Positions 40,418-50,524 are shown, counted from the stretch's first letter. The stretch is DNA of 64,000 bases from Pandoraea eparura (GCF_902459725.1 NZ_CABPSH010000016.1:1-64000); one strand, 5' to 3'. Numbers and translations: made by a program. Notes: a model not told the origin generated them from the sequence alone.

Positions 40418-42024
40418 CCGAATTCGAAAAACAGAAACTGGGCAAGACCCTCTGGGCCATCGCCGATCAACTGCGCGGCGCGATGAACGCGGACGACTTT
40501 CGCGATTACATGCTGGCGTTCCTATTCTTACGCTACCTGTCTGATAATTTCGAGGCCGCCGCAAAGAAAGAGCTGGGGTCAGACTACCCCACCCAGCTCG
40601 ACAGCTCGATTTCCACGCCATTGCAGCTTTGGTATGAGGGAAATCTAAAAGATGTGCCCGAATTCGAAAAACAGATGCGCCGCAAAGTGCACTATGTGAT
40701 CGAGCCGCAATATCTGTGGGGCAACATCGCGAAGATGGCGCGCGAACAGAGCAAGTACCTGCTGGACATACTTCAAAAGGGTTTTGAATACATCGAAACA
40801 GAATCCTTCGCCAGCACATTCCGAGGACTGTTTTCCGAGATCAATTTAGCCTCAGACAAACTCGGAAAGAGTTACGACGAGCGCAATGCGCGCCTGTGCA
40901 AGATCATCAGCGAAATTGCCAAGGGCCTGACGCAGTTTTCCACCGACAGTGACACGCTGGGCGATGCCTACGAATACTTGATCGGCCAGTTTGCGGCCGG
41001 CTCCGGTAAAAAGGCCGGCGAGTTCTATACGCCGCAGCCCATTTCCAGCATCCTCTCGGCCATCGTCACACTGGATGGGCAGGAGCCGGCCACAGGCCAG
41101 CGCAAACATATGGACAGCGTGCTGGACTTTGCCTGCGGTTCGGGGTCGTTGTTGCTCAATGTGCGCCACCGCATGGGGCCGCATGGTATCGGCAAGATTT
41201 ACGGGCAGGAGAAGAACATCACCACCTACAACCTCGCGCGCATGAACATGCTGCTGCATGGGGTGAAGGATTCCGAGTTCGACATCTTCCACGGCGATAC
41301 TCTGCTCAACGAGTGGGACATGATGCGCGAGACCAACCCAGCCAAGATGCCGAAGTTCGACGCCGTGGTCGCTAATCCGCCGTTCAGCTATCGCTGGGAG
41401 CCGGCCGAGGCGCTGGGTGAGGACGTGCGCTTCAAGAACCATGGCCTGGCCCCTAAGTCGGCTGCGGACTTTGCGTTTCTGCTGCACGGCTTTCACTTCT
41501 TGAAGCAGGACGGCGTGATGGCCATAATCCTGCCGCACGGCGTGTTGTTCCGTGGCGGGGCAGAGGCTCGCATCCGTACCAAGCTGCTTAAGGACGGCCA
41601 CATCGACACGGTGATCGGGCTCCCGGCAAACTTGTTCTTTTCCACCGGTATTCCGGTCTGCATCTTGGTGCTGAAGAAGTGCAAGAAGCCGGACGACGTA
41701 CTGTTCATCAACGCTGCCGAACACTTCGAGAAGGGCAAGCGGCAAAACCGGCTGCTACCCGAGTACATCGAGAAGATTATCGATACCTACCAGTTCCGGA
41801 AGGAAGAGGCACGCTACTCCCGGCGGGTGAGTATGGAGGAAATCGAGAAGAAGAACGATTTCAATCTGAATATCTCGCGCTATGTGAGTACAGCGGTGGT
41901 CGAAGAGGAGATCGACCTTGGGGCAGTGCATACCGACCTGATTTCACTGGATAAGATGATCAAGGTAGCCAACAAGCGGCACAACGAATTCCTCGCGGAG
42001 CTGGGAATGCCTTTGCTGCCGTGA
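40414..42024 (+). CDS. hsdM: Type I restriction-modification DNA adenine methyltransferase
   Basis: The 536-residue protein shows an N-terminal HsdM helical domain (TEFEKQKLGKTLWAIADQLRG), the SAM-binding motif LDFACGSGSLLLN (FACGSG at 239-244) and the N6-adenine catalytic motif NPPF at 321-324. Two HsdM and one HsdS form the methyltransferase that protects host sites and forms the core of the restriction complex. In this operon hsdM is last, an unusual order (R-S-ATPase-M) compared with the common M-S-R. Its ATG overlaps the TGA of the ATPase gene. Confidence 0.96.
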   Translation: MTEFEKQKLGKTLWAIADQLRGAMNADDFRDYMLAFLFLRYLSDNFEAAAKKELGSDYPTQLDSSISTPLQLWYEGNLKDVPEFEKQMRRKVHYVIEPQYLWGNIAKMAREQSKYLLDILQKGFEYIETESFASTFRGLFSEINLASDKLGKSYDERNARLCKIISEIAKGLTQFSTDSDTLGDAYEYLIGQFAAGSGKKAGEFYTPQPISSILSAIVTLDGQEPATGQRKHMDSVLDFACGSGSLLLNVRHRMGPHGIGKIYGQEKNITTYNLARMNMLLHGVKDSEFDIFHGDTLLNEWDMMRETNPAKMPKFDAVVANPPFSYRWEPAEALGEDVRFKNHGLAPKSAADFAFLLHGFHFLKQDGVMAIILPHGVLFRGGAEARIRTKLLKDGHIDTVIGLPANLFFSTGIPVCILVLKKCKKPDDVLFINAAEHFEKGKRQNRLLPEYIEKIIDTYQFRKEEARYSRRVSMEEIEKKNDFNLNISRYVSTAVVEEEIDLGAVHTDLISLDKMIKVANKRHNEFLAELGMPLLP

Positions 42025-42293
42025 TTAATATCCCGCGAAAGCCGTTCTGCTTATAGGGGGAGTTGTGGTTCGTTGAATGAATCGGGGCCAACGAGCGCCC
42101 GACGTCTCCCCCGATTTGAGTAGCGCGCAGATTTAGAGTCCAATCACGTAGTAAGAAGATCGCGCTAGCCGACGTTCATCTCCAGCCCGTCGAGGTCCGC
42201 TCTCGACACCTGCCTATTCGCGGGAGCGCAGCTCAGTGGCGATACTGACCCGAGAAAGCATTCAATCGCTTGAGCAAACGCAGGTCACTCACT

Positions 42294-43001
42294 TCAGCCC
42301 AGAAGCTCCACCATCGCGACGTCAGTGTCGCTGATCGCGTCAATCAAAACGTTGGACTCGTCCGTCACTAGCGCGCCATCACGCGGTTCGAGCCGTACGC
42401 CCGCAATGTCGATCCGACCGTGGTCGGTTACGAAATAAGCCGCTTGCGGTGAATCCAATGCAACGCGCATCGATAGCCCTTCACGCAGCATCGCGATCCT
42501 TACGCGCGCATTGGTATCGATCGGCAATGCACCTGCTCGCACGTCCGCCGGATCACCGCTCGCGAGGGTCACGAACTGCCCGTCGCGTTGCGTCTTCGAG
42601 CAACTTCCCATCGTCCAGCGCGGCGTGCCACCTGGGGCACGCGGCTGCAGCCAGATTTGAAACATCCGCGCCGGTGCATCTTCGTCGTTGCGCTCGGCGT
42701 GATGAATGCCCGTACCGGCATGCATGGCTTGCACGGTGTCTACGACGAGACGCGCGCGATTGCCCGCATCGTCCTCATGCGTGATTGCGCCCGAGCGTAC
42801 CCACGTGACAATTTCAATGTCGCGATGCGGATGCAGCCCGAAGCCCGAATGCGGTGCAACTTCGTCGTCGTTCCAGACGACCAACGGCCCCAGTGGTCGA
42901 TGCGCGAGTTGTCCAAGATTGCCGATGCGAAAATGCAACCGAGCGCTCAGCCACTTACGCGAGAGTGTGCCCAACGAAGTAAAGGGCCGATGTTCAGTCA
43001 C
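42294..43001 (-). CDS. Pirin-family protein (YhaK/YhhW type)
   Basis: The GTG at 43001 is preceded at 7 bases by TTTGGAGG, so it was chosen over an ATG 11 codons upstream that has no such site; the product is 235 residues. The cupin metal site is visible in HPHRDIEIVTWV, then AGTGIHHAERN. Pirins bind iron; some are quercetin dioxygenases and others are redox-responsive. The gene lies 68 bp downstream of the SDR gene on the same strand and likely shares its promoter. A 270-bp stretch to its right end (42025-42293) holds no gene. Confidence 0.88.
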   Translation of the reverse strand: MTEHRPFTSLGTLSRKWLSARLHFRIGNLGQLAHRPLGPLVVWNDDEVAPHSGFGLHPHRDIEIVTWVRSGAITHEDDAGNRARLVVDTVQAMHAGTGIHHAERNDEDAPARMFQIWLQPRAPGGTPRWTMGSCSKTQRDGQFVTLASGDPADVRAGALPIDTNARVRIAMLREGLSMRVALDSPQAAYFVTDHGRIDIAGVRLEPRDGALVTDESNVLIDAISDTDVAMVELLG

Positions 43002-43069
43002 GATGCAGCCTCCAAAGGAGGCCGGCAGCACCACGCGATGTGGGCCGCCGGCCTCGACGCCTGTTTCGT

Positions 43070-43834
43070 TCAGATCTGCTGTTGACCGCCGTCGACGAAC
43101 AGCTCGGCCCCATTCACGAAGCTTGCATCGTCGGATGCGAGGAACAGCGCAGCGCTTGCGATTTCTTCCGGCTCGCCGAGGCGTGCCAGCGGAATCTGCG
43201 CGGCAAGGTAATCGGCCAGACCTTGCCGTTGCGCGGCGTCGTCGCCAGCCAGATCGAGAAGACCGGGCGTGCGGGTCGCGCCCGGGCTGATCGTATTCAC
43301 GCGGATCCGGCGCGGCTTCAGGTCAAGAATCCAGCTGCGGGCAAACGCGCGCACCGCCGCTTTCGACGCCGAGTACACGCTGAATGCCGCAGTACCCGAG
43401 CTGCCAGCCGTCGAGCCGGTCAGGATCACCGACGCACCGTCGGCCAGCAGCGGCAGCGCCTTCTGCACCGTGAACAGCACGGCCTTCACGTTGCGATCGA
43501 ATGTTTCGTCATAGTGCGCCTCGGTAATGTCGCCGAGCGCGAGCATCGAGCCGCCGCCGGCGTTCGCGAACAGCACATCCAGACGGCCGTGCGCCTCGCT
43601 GATCTGCGCGTAAAGCGAATCCAGCTCGTCCAGCTTCGTCGAGTCGACGCGCAGGCCGGTGGCCGTGCCGCCGGCTTCACGAATCGATGCGACGGCCGCA
43701 TCGAGTTCGGCCTGACGGCGGCCGGTCAGATAGACGTGCGCGCCTTCGGCGGCAAAGCGTTGCGCGGTGGCCAGACCAATGCCGCTGGTGGCGCCGGTGA
43801 CGAGTGCGATCTTGTTGTCGAGCTTGCGTGTCAT
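43070..43834 (-). CDS. Short-chain dehydrogenase/reductase
   Basis: From the ATG at 43834 (AAGGAG 8 bases upstream) the product is 254 residues. It has the classical SDR motifs TGATSGIG (NAD(P) binding), NAG, the catalytic Ser in LTGSTAG and YSASK, and ends [12 protein letters not shown]. The frame continues further upstream but runs antisense into the LysR gene. It is divergent from a LysR gene with a palindrome between them, a common arrangement in which the regulator controls an SDR for an electrophile or aldehyde/ketone. The substrate is unknown. Confidence 0.9.
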   Translation of the reverse strand: MTRKLDNKIALVTGATSGIGLATAQRFAAEGAHVYLTGRRQAELDAAVASIREAGGTATGLRVDSTKLDELDSLYAQISEAHGRLDVLFANAGGGSMLALGDITEAHYDETFDRNVKAVLFTVQKALPLLADGASVILTGSTAGSSGTAAFSVYSASKAAVRAFARSWILDLKPRRIRVNTISPGATRTPGLLDLAGDDAAQRQGLADYLAAQIPLARLGEPEEIASAALFLASDDASFVNGAELFVDGGQQQI

Positions 43835-43953
43835 GGTGTTGCTCCTTCGTTCTGTTGGGTCGATCGGTGGCGCCGGTATGCGGCGTTCGCGGCGGATTGC
43901 TTGCTGCGATGTAAGGAGAATATCGATGGCGCGATGTTTTCGAAATAGAATGA

Positions 43954-43974
43954 ATTGCAAACCACCGTTGCAAA
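43954..43974. promoter_or_regulatory. LysR-type operator candidate ATTGCAA-N7-TTGCAAA
   Basis: An inverted repeat of ATTGCAA and TTGCAA, 14 bp apart centre to centre, lies 20 bp before the LysR start codon and within the divergent promoter region of the SDR-pirin unit. Its position suits an autoregulatory site for the LysR protein. Confidence 0.45.
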
Positions 43975-43993
43975 TTTGAAATGATGGGGAATC

Positions 43994-44911
43994 ATGTCGA
44001 AGCTGCCTGATTTCGAAGGACTCGCGATGTTTGCCAAGGTCGCCGAGGAAGGCTCGTTCGCGGCCGCAGCGCGCGAGCTGGGGGTATCGGTCGCCACCGT
44101 GTCGCGCGGCGTCGCCCGTCTGGAGGACCGGTTGGGCGCACGGCTGCTCAATCGCACGTCGCGCCAGCTCGCGCTGACTGAGTTCGGCAGGACGCTGTGC
44201 GAGACGGCTGGCGAGATCTATCGGCAGGCCGAGGCGGCAGAAGGCGCCGCCCGCGAGTTGTCGGTGCAGCCGCGCGGGCTTGTGCGACTGGCGGTGCCGA
44301 TGTCGTTCGGGCTGAGGTGGGTTGCGCCGCTGATGCCGGAATTCTTCCGCCGCTATCCAGACGTGCAAGTCGATCTGCATCTGGCCGATTCGACTGTCGA
44401 ACTGGTCGCCGAGGGGTTCGACGCGGCACTGCGAATCGCCGCGCTGCCCGATTCGGCGCTGGTCGCGCGCCGTCTGTGTGCGGTTACGCAATATGTGGTC
44501 GCCTCGCCCGCCTATCTGGCGCGCGAGGGACGGCCCGCGCATCCGCGTGACCTTTTGGACCGGCCCTGCATGTCCTATGCGTATCGAGCGCGCAGCGATG
44601 TCTGGCGCTTCACCAACGACGCCGGCGACGAGGAACCGGTGATGCCGACCGGCCCGCTGCGCGTGACCAATTCCGATGCGCTTCTGCCGATGCTGCTGGA
44701 AGGGCTCGCGATCGCCGAGCTGCCGGAATTCATCGCGAGCGAATATCTGAGCGACGGACGGCTTGAGGCGATCCTCACCGACTGGTCCTTGACGAAGGGC
44801 GGCCTGTACTTCGTCACGCCCTCGGCGAGGGCGCGGCCGGCGAAGGTGAGCGCGTTGTCAGACTACCTTGCTGAGCACCTGAGCGAACCGACCTGGCGCT
44901 GGCCGAAGTAA
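43994..44911 (+). CDS. LysR-family transcriptional regulator divergent from the SDR gene
   Basis: The 305-residue protein has the N-terminal winged helix ([43 protein letters not shown]) and a C-terminal effector domain of the group often found beside SDR and quinone-reductase genes. It faces away from the SDR-pirin pair, the typical LysR arrangement, and probably activates that pair on sensing a reactive compound. The effector is unknown. Confidence 0.92.
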   Translation: MSKLPDFEGLAMFAKVAEEGSFAAAARELGVSVATVSRGVARLEDRLGARLLNRTSRQLALTEFGRTLCETAGEIYRQAEAAEGAARELSVQPRGLVRLAVPMSFGLRWVAPLMPEFFRRYPDVQVDLHLADSTVELVAEGFDAALRIAALPDSALVARRLCAVTQYVVASPAYLAREGRPAHPRDLLDRPCMSYAYRARSDVWRFTNDAGDEEPVMPTGPLRVTNSDALLPMLLEGLAIAELPEFIASEYLSDGRLEAILTDWSLTKGGLYFVTPSARARPAKVSALSDYLAEHLSEPTWRWPK

Positions 44912-45045
44912 TCACCGCTCATCAGCCAGCCACGTCATTGCGATAATGCGACGATAAGTTTCGAACACTTCTGTTCTGGCCCAGTTATAGCCGAGCAGAT
45001 CGCCTCGGCCCTGGTGAGGCGCAAGAGATGGGTTTCGCTTGCGGC

Positions 45046-46011
45046 TCAGAGATCGAGCACCAACTCCGCCGATTTCGCGCGCGATACACAGACCATGATC
45101 TGCGTCTCCTCCTCGTCCTCGCGCAACACGAGATCCCGATGATCCGCCTCGCCTGAACACAGCCCCGTCCTGCACGAACCACAGGTGCCGCTTTCGCACG
45201 AACTCGGCACGCGAACGTTCGCGTCGCGCAACACGTCGAGGATCGAGCGGTTGGCGGGAATGTCGAACGACGTACCGGTGCGGGCAAGCCGCACGGTGAA
45301 CGGCGTGTTCTCGCGCGTATTCGCGTTGCTCGCACCGAAGCTCTCGAAGTGAACGGTGCCCGACGGCCAGTGACCCGTCATGTCCCGCACGGTGTCCATC
45401 AGCGCCTGCGGGCCGCAGCAGTACACATGCGCTGCCTTTGGCCGCTCGAACACAGGCCAGAAGTCGAACGCGTTCGACGGATCGCCGTGATCGTGGTGAA
45501 TCGTCACGTCCGAGCGCCACTCGTCACTGCTGAGTTCATCGACGAACGCCGTGCCTTCCGGATCGCGGGCGAGGTAGTACAGCTTGAACGAGCGCAGGCC
45601 CTCCGCCCGCAACTGTCGCGCCATCGACAGCATCGGCGTAATCCCGATGCCGCCCGCGACGAGAATGAACGACTTTGCCCGCTCGTCGAGCGGAAATTCA
45701 TTGCGGGGCAGAGATACATCTACGGCGTCGCCCTCTGCCGTGTCGTCGACGAAGCTCATCGAGCCGCCGCGTCCGTTGCTGTCACGCTTCACCGCGATGA
45801 CGTAACGATTGCGCTCCTGCGAGTCATTGCACAGCGAATAGCTGCGTCGCAAACCGTTGGGCACCACAACGGTCAAGTTCGCGCCCGCCTCGAACGGCGG
45901 CAACGGCGCGCCCTGCGGGTCGGTCAGGTCAAAGCGCCAGATGTCACGGGCGATCTTCTCCTTGCCCGCAATCTTCAGACGAAGAAAGCCGTCTTCTTGG
46001 GGTGTCGTCAT
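45046..46011 (-). CDS. ophA1: Phthalate dioxygenase reductase (FMN/[2Fe-2S])
   Basis: The 321-residue protein follows the phthalate dioxygenase reductase plan: flavin domain (RRSYSLCNDS), NAD(P)H domain (VAGGIGITPMLSM, YCCGPQALM) and a C-terminal plant-type ferredoxin with Cys272, Cys277, Cys280 and Cys308. It passes electrons from NADH to the Rieske oxygenase encoded at 51784. AAGGAG lies 7 bases before the ATG. It is transcribed alone, divergent from the transporter, with a 14-bp palindrome 60 bp upstream that recurs across the cluster. Assignment to phthalate rests on the whole gene set. Confidence 0.88.
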   Translation of the reverse strand: MTTPQEDGFLRLKIAGKEKIARDIWRFDLTDPQGAPLPPFEAGANLTVVVPNGLRRSYSLCNDSQERNRYVIAVKRDSNGRGGSMSFVDDTAEGDAVDVSLPRNEFPLDERAKSFILVAGGIGITPMLSMARQLRAEGLRSFKLYYLARDPEGTAFVDELSSDEWRSDVTIHHDHGDPSNAFDFWPVFERPKAAHVYCCGPQALMDTVRDMTGHWPSGTVHFESFGASNANTRENTPFTVRLARTGTSFDIPANRSILDVLRDANVRVPSSCESGTCGSCRTGLCSGEADHRDLVLREDEEETQIMVCVSRAKSAELVLDL

Positions 46012-46070
46012 GTCTGTCTCCTTCTGGCCGATCCGGCGCTGCGTTGCTTCAACATGGATCGTATATTATT

Positions 46071-46084
46071 ACTAGATCTCTAAT
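46071..46084. promoter_or_regulatory. Operator candidate upstream of ophA1
   Basis: ACTAGATCTCTAAT matches the cluster motif ATTAGAnATCTAAT at 11-12 of 14 positions. It is placed for control of the leftward ophA1 promoter. The MarR protein at 48859 is the likely binder. Confidence 0.55.
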
Positions 46085-46173
46085 TTAACAAGTCAAGACG
46101 CGCGACGCTTCGCGACCTTACTCTCGGTATAAACCCGTGCTTGCCAGCAACAAAAAGCCGCCGTAACCTTTAA

Positions 46174-46187
46174 ATTAGAAATCTAAT
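46174..46187. promoter_or_regulatory. Operator candidate upstream of ophD
   Basis: ATTAGAAATCTAAT, extended to AATTAGAAATCTAATT, is a perfect palindrome apart from its centre. It lies 62 bp before the transporter start and is the best copy of the motif. Confidence 0.62.
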
Positions 46188-46249
46188 TATGTGATGGGGG
46201 AACGTCTGTTCCAGCCGGCATCACAAATGAAATTCGGAGATATTGAGAC

Positions 46250-47584
46250 ATGGCACATTCAACGTTGCACTCTGGAGACGTACCCCTGCCTGCCGTAGCC
46301 GACTCGGCGGCCGAGGAGGCGACTTACCGCAAGATCACGCTGAGGTTGATGACCTTCCTTTTCCTTTGTTGGGTCCTTAACTATCTCGACCGCGTCAACG
46401 TCAGCTTCGCGCAACTGCAGCTGAAGCACGATCTCGGTATGAGCGACGCTGCTTACGGCCTTGGGGTGAGTCTGTTCTTCATTGGCTACATCCTGCTCGA
46501 AGTGCCGAGCACGCTCTTGCTCCGTCGCATCGGCGCCCGCAAGACCGTCACGCGGATCATGCTGCTGTGGGGGGGCATCTCCACTGCGATGGCGTTCATG
46601 ACCGCTCCGTGGCAGTTCTACCTCGCCCGAACGCTTCTCGGCGCGGCGGAAGCGGGCTTCTGGCCCGGGATCATTCTCTATCTCTCGTACTGGTATCCGG
46701 CCAAACGCCGTGCTCGCATCACGTCGCGATTCTTGCTGGCGATTGCGGTTGCGGGGATCGTCGGCGGCCCGCTCTCCGGCTACATCCTCCAAAACTTCAT
46801 GGACGTCTGGGGTTTCCGCAACTGGCAGTGGCTGTTCTTCCTTGAAGGATTGCCCGCTGTAATTGCGGGTGTCGTTGCGTATTTCTATCTGATCGACAGG
46901 CCGCAGGAGGCCGCGTGGCTGACCGATGAGCAAAAGCGTCTCGTCATTGGCGCACTGGAGGAAGAAAGCCGCAGCAAGCCGCATGACGCGCCGAGCAATC
47001 TGCTCGCCGCACTGCGCGACCCGCGCGTGTACGTGATTGCTGCAGGCTGGGCCACGGTGCCCATTTGCGGGACCATCCTTAATTACTGGACGCCGACGAT
47101 CATCAAACAGGCGGGCGTTTCCAACCTGTTGCAAATCGGCTTCATGTCGGCCTTGCCCTACATCGTCGGCGCCATTGCCATGCTGTTCATCGCGCGCAGC
47201 TCGGACCTGCGCCTCGAGCGCCGCTGGCACTTCGTCAGCGTGACGACAGCAGGCGCGGCAGGCGCTGTGCTCCTCACCCTGGTCACGCATAACTGGCTCG
47301 CTGCGATCGGATGCCTGAGTCTCGTCTCGATCAGTTATTTCGCGGCCGCAGCGATTATTTGGACTATCCCGCCGACGTACCTCAAAGGCACGGCCGCCGC
47401 CGGCGGTATTGGTGTGATCAGTAGCCTCGGGCAAGTCGGCGCCTTCTTCGCGCCTATCGTCCTCGGCTGGGTGAAGAGCGTGAGCGGCAGCTTTTCAGCG
47501 GGCATCCTGCTGGTCGCATTATTTACGTTTGTAGGCGGCATCGCCGTGCTTCTGGGGGTTCCGCGCGAGCGGCGAGCACCGTAA
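46250..47584 (+). CDS. ophD: Phthalate-type MFS permease
   Basis: The 444-residue membrane protein is an anion:cation symporter-family MFS carrier: [20 protein letters not shown] in helix 1, then [23 protein letters not shown], with 12 hydrophobic segments. Phthalate permeases (OphD/Pht1) belong to this family, and the surrounding pathway genes support that substrate. GGAGA lies upstream of the ATG. The decarboxylase gene follows 53 bp later, so the two, and possibly the MarR gene after a 228-bp gap, could be one transcript. Confidence 0.85.
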   Translation: MAHSTLHSGDVPLPAVADSAAEEATYRKITLRLMTFLFLCWVLNYLDRVNVSFAQLQLKHDLGMSDAAYGLGVSLFFIGYILLEVPSTLLLRRIGARKTVTRIMLLWGGISTAMAFMTAPWQFYLARTLLGAAEAGFWPGIILYLSYWYPAKRRARITSRFLLAIAVAGIVGGPLSGYILQNFMDVWGFRNWQWLFFLEGLPAVIAGVVAYFYLIDRPQEAAWLTDEQKRLVIGALEEESRSKPHDAPSNLLAALRDPRVYVIAAGWATVPICGTILNYWTPTIIKQAGVSNLLQIGFMSALPYIVGAIAMLFIARSSDLRLERRWHFVSVTTAGAAGAVLLTLVTHNWLAAIGCLSLVSISYFAAAAIIWTIPPTYLKGTAAAGGIGVISSLGQVGAFFAPIVLGWVKSVSGSFSAGILLVALFTFVGGIAVLLGVPRERRAP

Positions 47585-47637
47585 CGCGCGACGCTGGGTG
47601 CGAAACCATGAATTTTCATTGTGAGAAGGGAACAGGA

Positions 47638-48630
47638 ATGAGCAAGCTTCAACTTTCCATCGCCGTGGGCAACTACGACCGGATGCGACCGCTGATCGAC
47701 GGCGACGTCCAGATCGACGGCGTGGACCCGGTGTTTATGTTGCAGGATCCGGAGGAGATTTTCTTCCGTGCGTTCCGCCATGCCGACTATGACATTTGCG
47801 AGCTATCGCTCAGCAGCTACTCGGTGAAGACGGCGGCGGGCACGTCGCCGTACATCGCCGTGCCGGTCTTTCCGTCGCGCGCGTTCCGTCACAGCTCGAT
47901 CTACGTGCGCGCCGATCGCGGCATCAACCGGCCCGAGGATCTCAAGGGCAAGCGCATCGGTGTGCCGGAGTATCAGCTCACGGCCAACGTGTGGGTCCGA
48001 ATGTTCCTCGAGGAAGAGTACGGCGTGAAAGCCTCGGACATTCGCTGGGTTCGAGGCGGCTACGAAGATCCCACGCGCGTGGAGAAAATCGCACTCAAGC
48101 TTCCCGAGGGCGTTGTGCTGGAGAACGCGCCAGAGGGTCGGACGATTTCGAACTTGCTGGCCGAGGGGGAAATCGACGGCGTGATCGGACCGCGCGCACC
48201 GTCGTGCTTCGACCGGGGACATCCGCAAGTGAAATACCTGTTCGAAGATCCGCAGAAGGCCGCCGCGGAATGGTATGAGCGGCGCAAGCTGTTCCCGATC
48301 ATGCATACGCTCGGCATTCGCAAGTCGCTCACGGAGCAGCATCCGTGGCTTCCAGGCGCCATCGTCAAGGCATTTGAGAAGTCGAAGGAGATCGCGCTCG
48401 CACGCCTGAGCGATACCTCGGCAACCAAGGTGACACTGCCATTCATCGAGGACCAGTTGCGCAACGCGCGACGGCTGATGGGCCACGATTTCTGGTCGTA
48501 CGGCTTCGCGGAGAACGAGAAAGTGATCGACCGCTTCCTCGCCCAGCACCATGCGGAAGGGTTGTCGAGCCGCCGCGTGCAGCCCGCTGAACTGTTTCAC
48601 CCGGCAAGTCTGGAGAGCTTCAAGATCTGA
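47638..48630 (+). CDS. ophC: 4,5-dihydroxyphthalate decarboxylase
   Basis: The ATG at 47638 (AAGG 8 bases upstream) gives 330 residues. The sequence SIAVGNYDRMRPLIDGDVQI, ICELSLSSYSVKTAAGTSPY and IAVPVFPSRAFRHSSIYVR agrees with Pht5/OphC proteins, which use a periplasmic-binding-protein-like fold. The enzyme removes one carboxyl group from 4,5-dihydroxyphthalate to give protocatechuate. No signal peptide is present, so it is cytoplasmic. It is the last dedicated step before the central protocatechuate pathway, which is not in this window. Confidence 0.88.
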   Translation: MSKLQLSIAVGNYDRMRPLIDGDVQIDGVDPVFMLQDPEEIFFRAFRHADYDICELSLSSYSVKTAAGTSPYIAVPVFPSRAFRHSSIYVRADRGINRPEDLKGKRIGVPEYQLTANVWVRMFLEEEYGVKASDIRWVRGGYEDPTRVEKIALKLPEGVVLENAPEGRTISNLLAEGEIDGVIGPRAPSCFDRGHPQVKYLFEDPQKAAAEWYERRKLFPIMHTLGIRKSLTEQHPWLPGAIVKAFEKSKEIALARLSDTSATKVTLPFIEDQLRNARRLMGHDFWSYGFAENEKVIDRFLAQHHAEGLSSRRVQPAELFHPASLESFKI

Positions 48631-48858
48631 CGTCCCGCCCCGCAAGTTCGGTCGCCGCCGTGTGTCTGGCCAAATGCCAGGGGCGCGGGGGAAAACCCGA
48701 GCGGTGGTCCGACCATGGACGCAGTGTTTCCCGACCCCGCCGATGTATACGCGCAAGCGGCCGCGCGCGAACTCCCGCCGTACCCGTCTGCTGTGACTCA
48801 TGCGCCGGATTCGGCGATATGATTGCCGTATGTTTGGTTATTACGGGATGAGGAAGGT

Positions 48859-49449
48859 ATGGCAACAGCACGCTCCCTTGGCAAATCCGGGGCACAAAGC
48901 ACAGATCCCATTCTCCGGCACTGGCGCGAGGCGGTGCCCGACGATCGTCTCGCCCACCTGATCAAGGATGCAGCCCGCGCGATGGTGCGCGGACTGCAAA
49001 TGCGCCTCGCGCAACATGAGGTGTCATTTGGCCACTGGGCTTTCCTGCGCGTGCTCTGGGTCAACGACGGGCTCACGCAAAAGGAGCTCAGCGACGAAAC
49101 CGGAACCACGACGCCCACCACCTTCAGCGCGGTGCAGGCGATGGAAAAGCTCGGTTATGTCGAGCGCCGTTATGCCCCCGGCAACCGCAAGAACACCCAC
49201 GTTTTCCTCACGCCACGCGGCCGGAACCTCAAAAAAAAGCTCGTTCCGCTTGCAGAAGAAGTCAATGAGATCAGTGTTGACGGTTTAAAGGCGACCGAGA
49301 TTAACGTCGCGCGCAAGGTTCTGCTGACGATCATCGAGAACATGGCACGCGACGAATCCGAGTCTAACGATCCGTCGCGTCGCATTCCGTCGACGCGCGA
49401 GGTGGGTAATCTCATCGCGGCACGCGCCGAAGCGTCCGAACACGATTGA
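48859..49449 (+). CDS. MarR-family regulator of the phthalate cluster
   Basis: From the ATG at 48859 the product is 196 residues. The winged helix is clear: FGHWAFLRVLWVNDGLTQKELSDETG, TTFSAVQAMEKLGYVERR, NTHVFLTPRG. It probably represses the oph units until an aromatic acid binds. Four copies of a 14-bp palindrome before the four transcription units support this. Upstream, 48631-48858 contains no gene. The GAGGA ribosome site is only 4 bases from the ATG, so a different start is possible. Confidence 0.88.
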   Translation: MATARSLGKSGAQSTDPILRHWREAVPDDRLAHLIKDAARAMVRGLQMRLAQHEVSFGHWAFLRVLWVNDGLTQKELSDETGTTTPTTFSAVQAMEKLGYVERRYAPGNRKNTHVFLTPRGRNLKKKLVPLAEEVNEISVDGLKATEINVARKVLLTIIENMARDESESNDPSRRIPSTREVGNLIAARAEASEHD

Positions 49450-49491
49450 CGCGCAGCGCGACACTTCAGACCATTCCCAGCTGGCTATATT

Positions 49492-49505
49492 ATTATAGAT
49501 CTAAT
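49492..49505. promoter_or_regulatory. Operator candidate upstream of the nadC-like gene
   Basis: ATTATAGATCTAAT matches the best copy (ATTAGAAATCTAAT) at 12 of 14 positions. It lies inside a larger AT-rich inverted repeat (ATATTATTA at 49487-49495, TAATAATAT at 49502-49510), between the MarR stop and the nadC-like start. Confidence 0.55.
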
Positions 49506-49580
49506 AATATTTGTGGCCGTGCCCACGCACGCTGGCAGGCCACTGCATGCTGCTTTCCCGCTCAAAATACGGATACTGGA

Positions 49581-50426
49581 ATGGATGAAATGACCCGCGC
49601 GGCGATGTTGCGCAACGTCCGCGATGCGCTTGCGGAAGATGTCGGCAACGCCGACTGGACGTCGCTGCTGATCAACCCCGACGCCTCAGCCGAGGCCGTC
49701 CTGACCGTGCGGGAGCCCGCACGGCTGTGTGGCAGGCCGTGGTTTGACGAAACACTCCGGCAGGTGGACCCGCGTATTGCGATTGAGTGGTTTGTCGGCG
49801 AAGGCGAAGGAATGCACGAAGGGCAGATCGTTTGCCGGATCACCGGTCCAGCCCGCGGCATGCTCGTGGCCGAGCGCACGGCGCTCAACTTCCTTCAGTT
49901 GCTTTCGGGTGTCGCCACCGAGACGAGTGCGATGGTGCGCATCGTCGAGGGCACGGCGGCGCGCATCCTCGACACGAGAAAAACGCTTCCGGGCTTGCGC
50001 CTCGCGCAAAAATACGCGGTGCGTATCGGCGGTGGCGAAAACCATCGTCGTGGACTGTACGACGGCATCCTGATCAAGGAAAACCATATCGCGGCCGGGG
50101 GCGGCATTGCCTCCACTATTCGGGCGGCGCAGGCTCTGGGGGCGGGCGTACCGGTGCAGGTCGAAGTGGAAACGCTCGCTGAGTTAAACGAAGCGTTGGC
50201 CGAGGGCGCCACGGCGATTCTGCTCGACAATTTCTCGCTCGACGCGATGCGTGAGGCCGTGGATGTCACCGCAGGGCGCGCTGAGCTGGAAGTGTCGGGT
50301 GGCGTTACGGAGGACACCCTGCGCGCCATTGCGGAGACCGGCGTGGACCGTATTTCGTTAGGCAAGCTGACGAAGAACGTCACGGCGACCGATTTTTCAT
50401 TGCGCTTTGCGGCGTTCGCCGGATAG
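49581..50426 (+). CDS. Quinolinate phosphoribosyltransferase (NadC-type) in the phthalate cluster
   Basis: The ATG at 49581 gives 281 residues with NadC motifs RILDTRKTLPGLR, GGGENHRRGLYDGILIKENH and EVSGGVTEDTLRAIAETGVD. NadC makes nicotinate mononucleotide from quinolinate, a pyridine analogue of phthalate. In Burkholderia cepacia DBO1 a quinolinate phosphoribosyltransferase is known to be needed for good growth on phthalate, so this is probably an accessory copy that keeps NAD synthesis running. The in-frame sequence upstream (from 49446) is not NadC-like. A cluster operator lies 76 bp before it. Confidence 0.88.
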   Translation: MDEMTRAAMLRNVRDALAEDVGNADWTSLLINPDASAEAVLTVREPARLCGRPWFDETLRQVDPRIAIEWFVGEGEGMHEGQIVCRITGPARGMLVAERTALNFLQLLSGVATETSAMVRIVEGTAARILDTRKTLPGLRLAQKYAVRIGGGENHRRGLYDGILIKENHIAAGGGIASTIRAAQALGAGVPVQVEVETLAELNEALAEGATAILLDNFSLDAMREAVDVTAGRAELEVSGGVTEDTLRAIAETGVDRISLGKLTKNVTATDFSLRFAAFAG

Positions 50427-50524
50427 CGCAGTCGAGCGCACATACGCGCCCCGCAGAAGTCGGGGCCGTTGCCAGCGATCCAGTTTTCCAACTGTCCGGC
50501 TTGCCGGAAGCGCCGATAAAAAAT

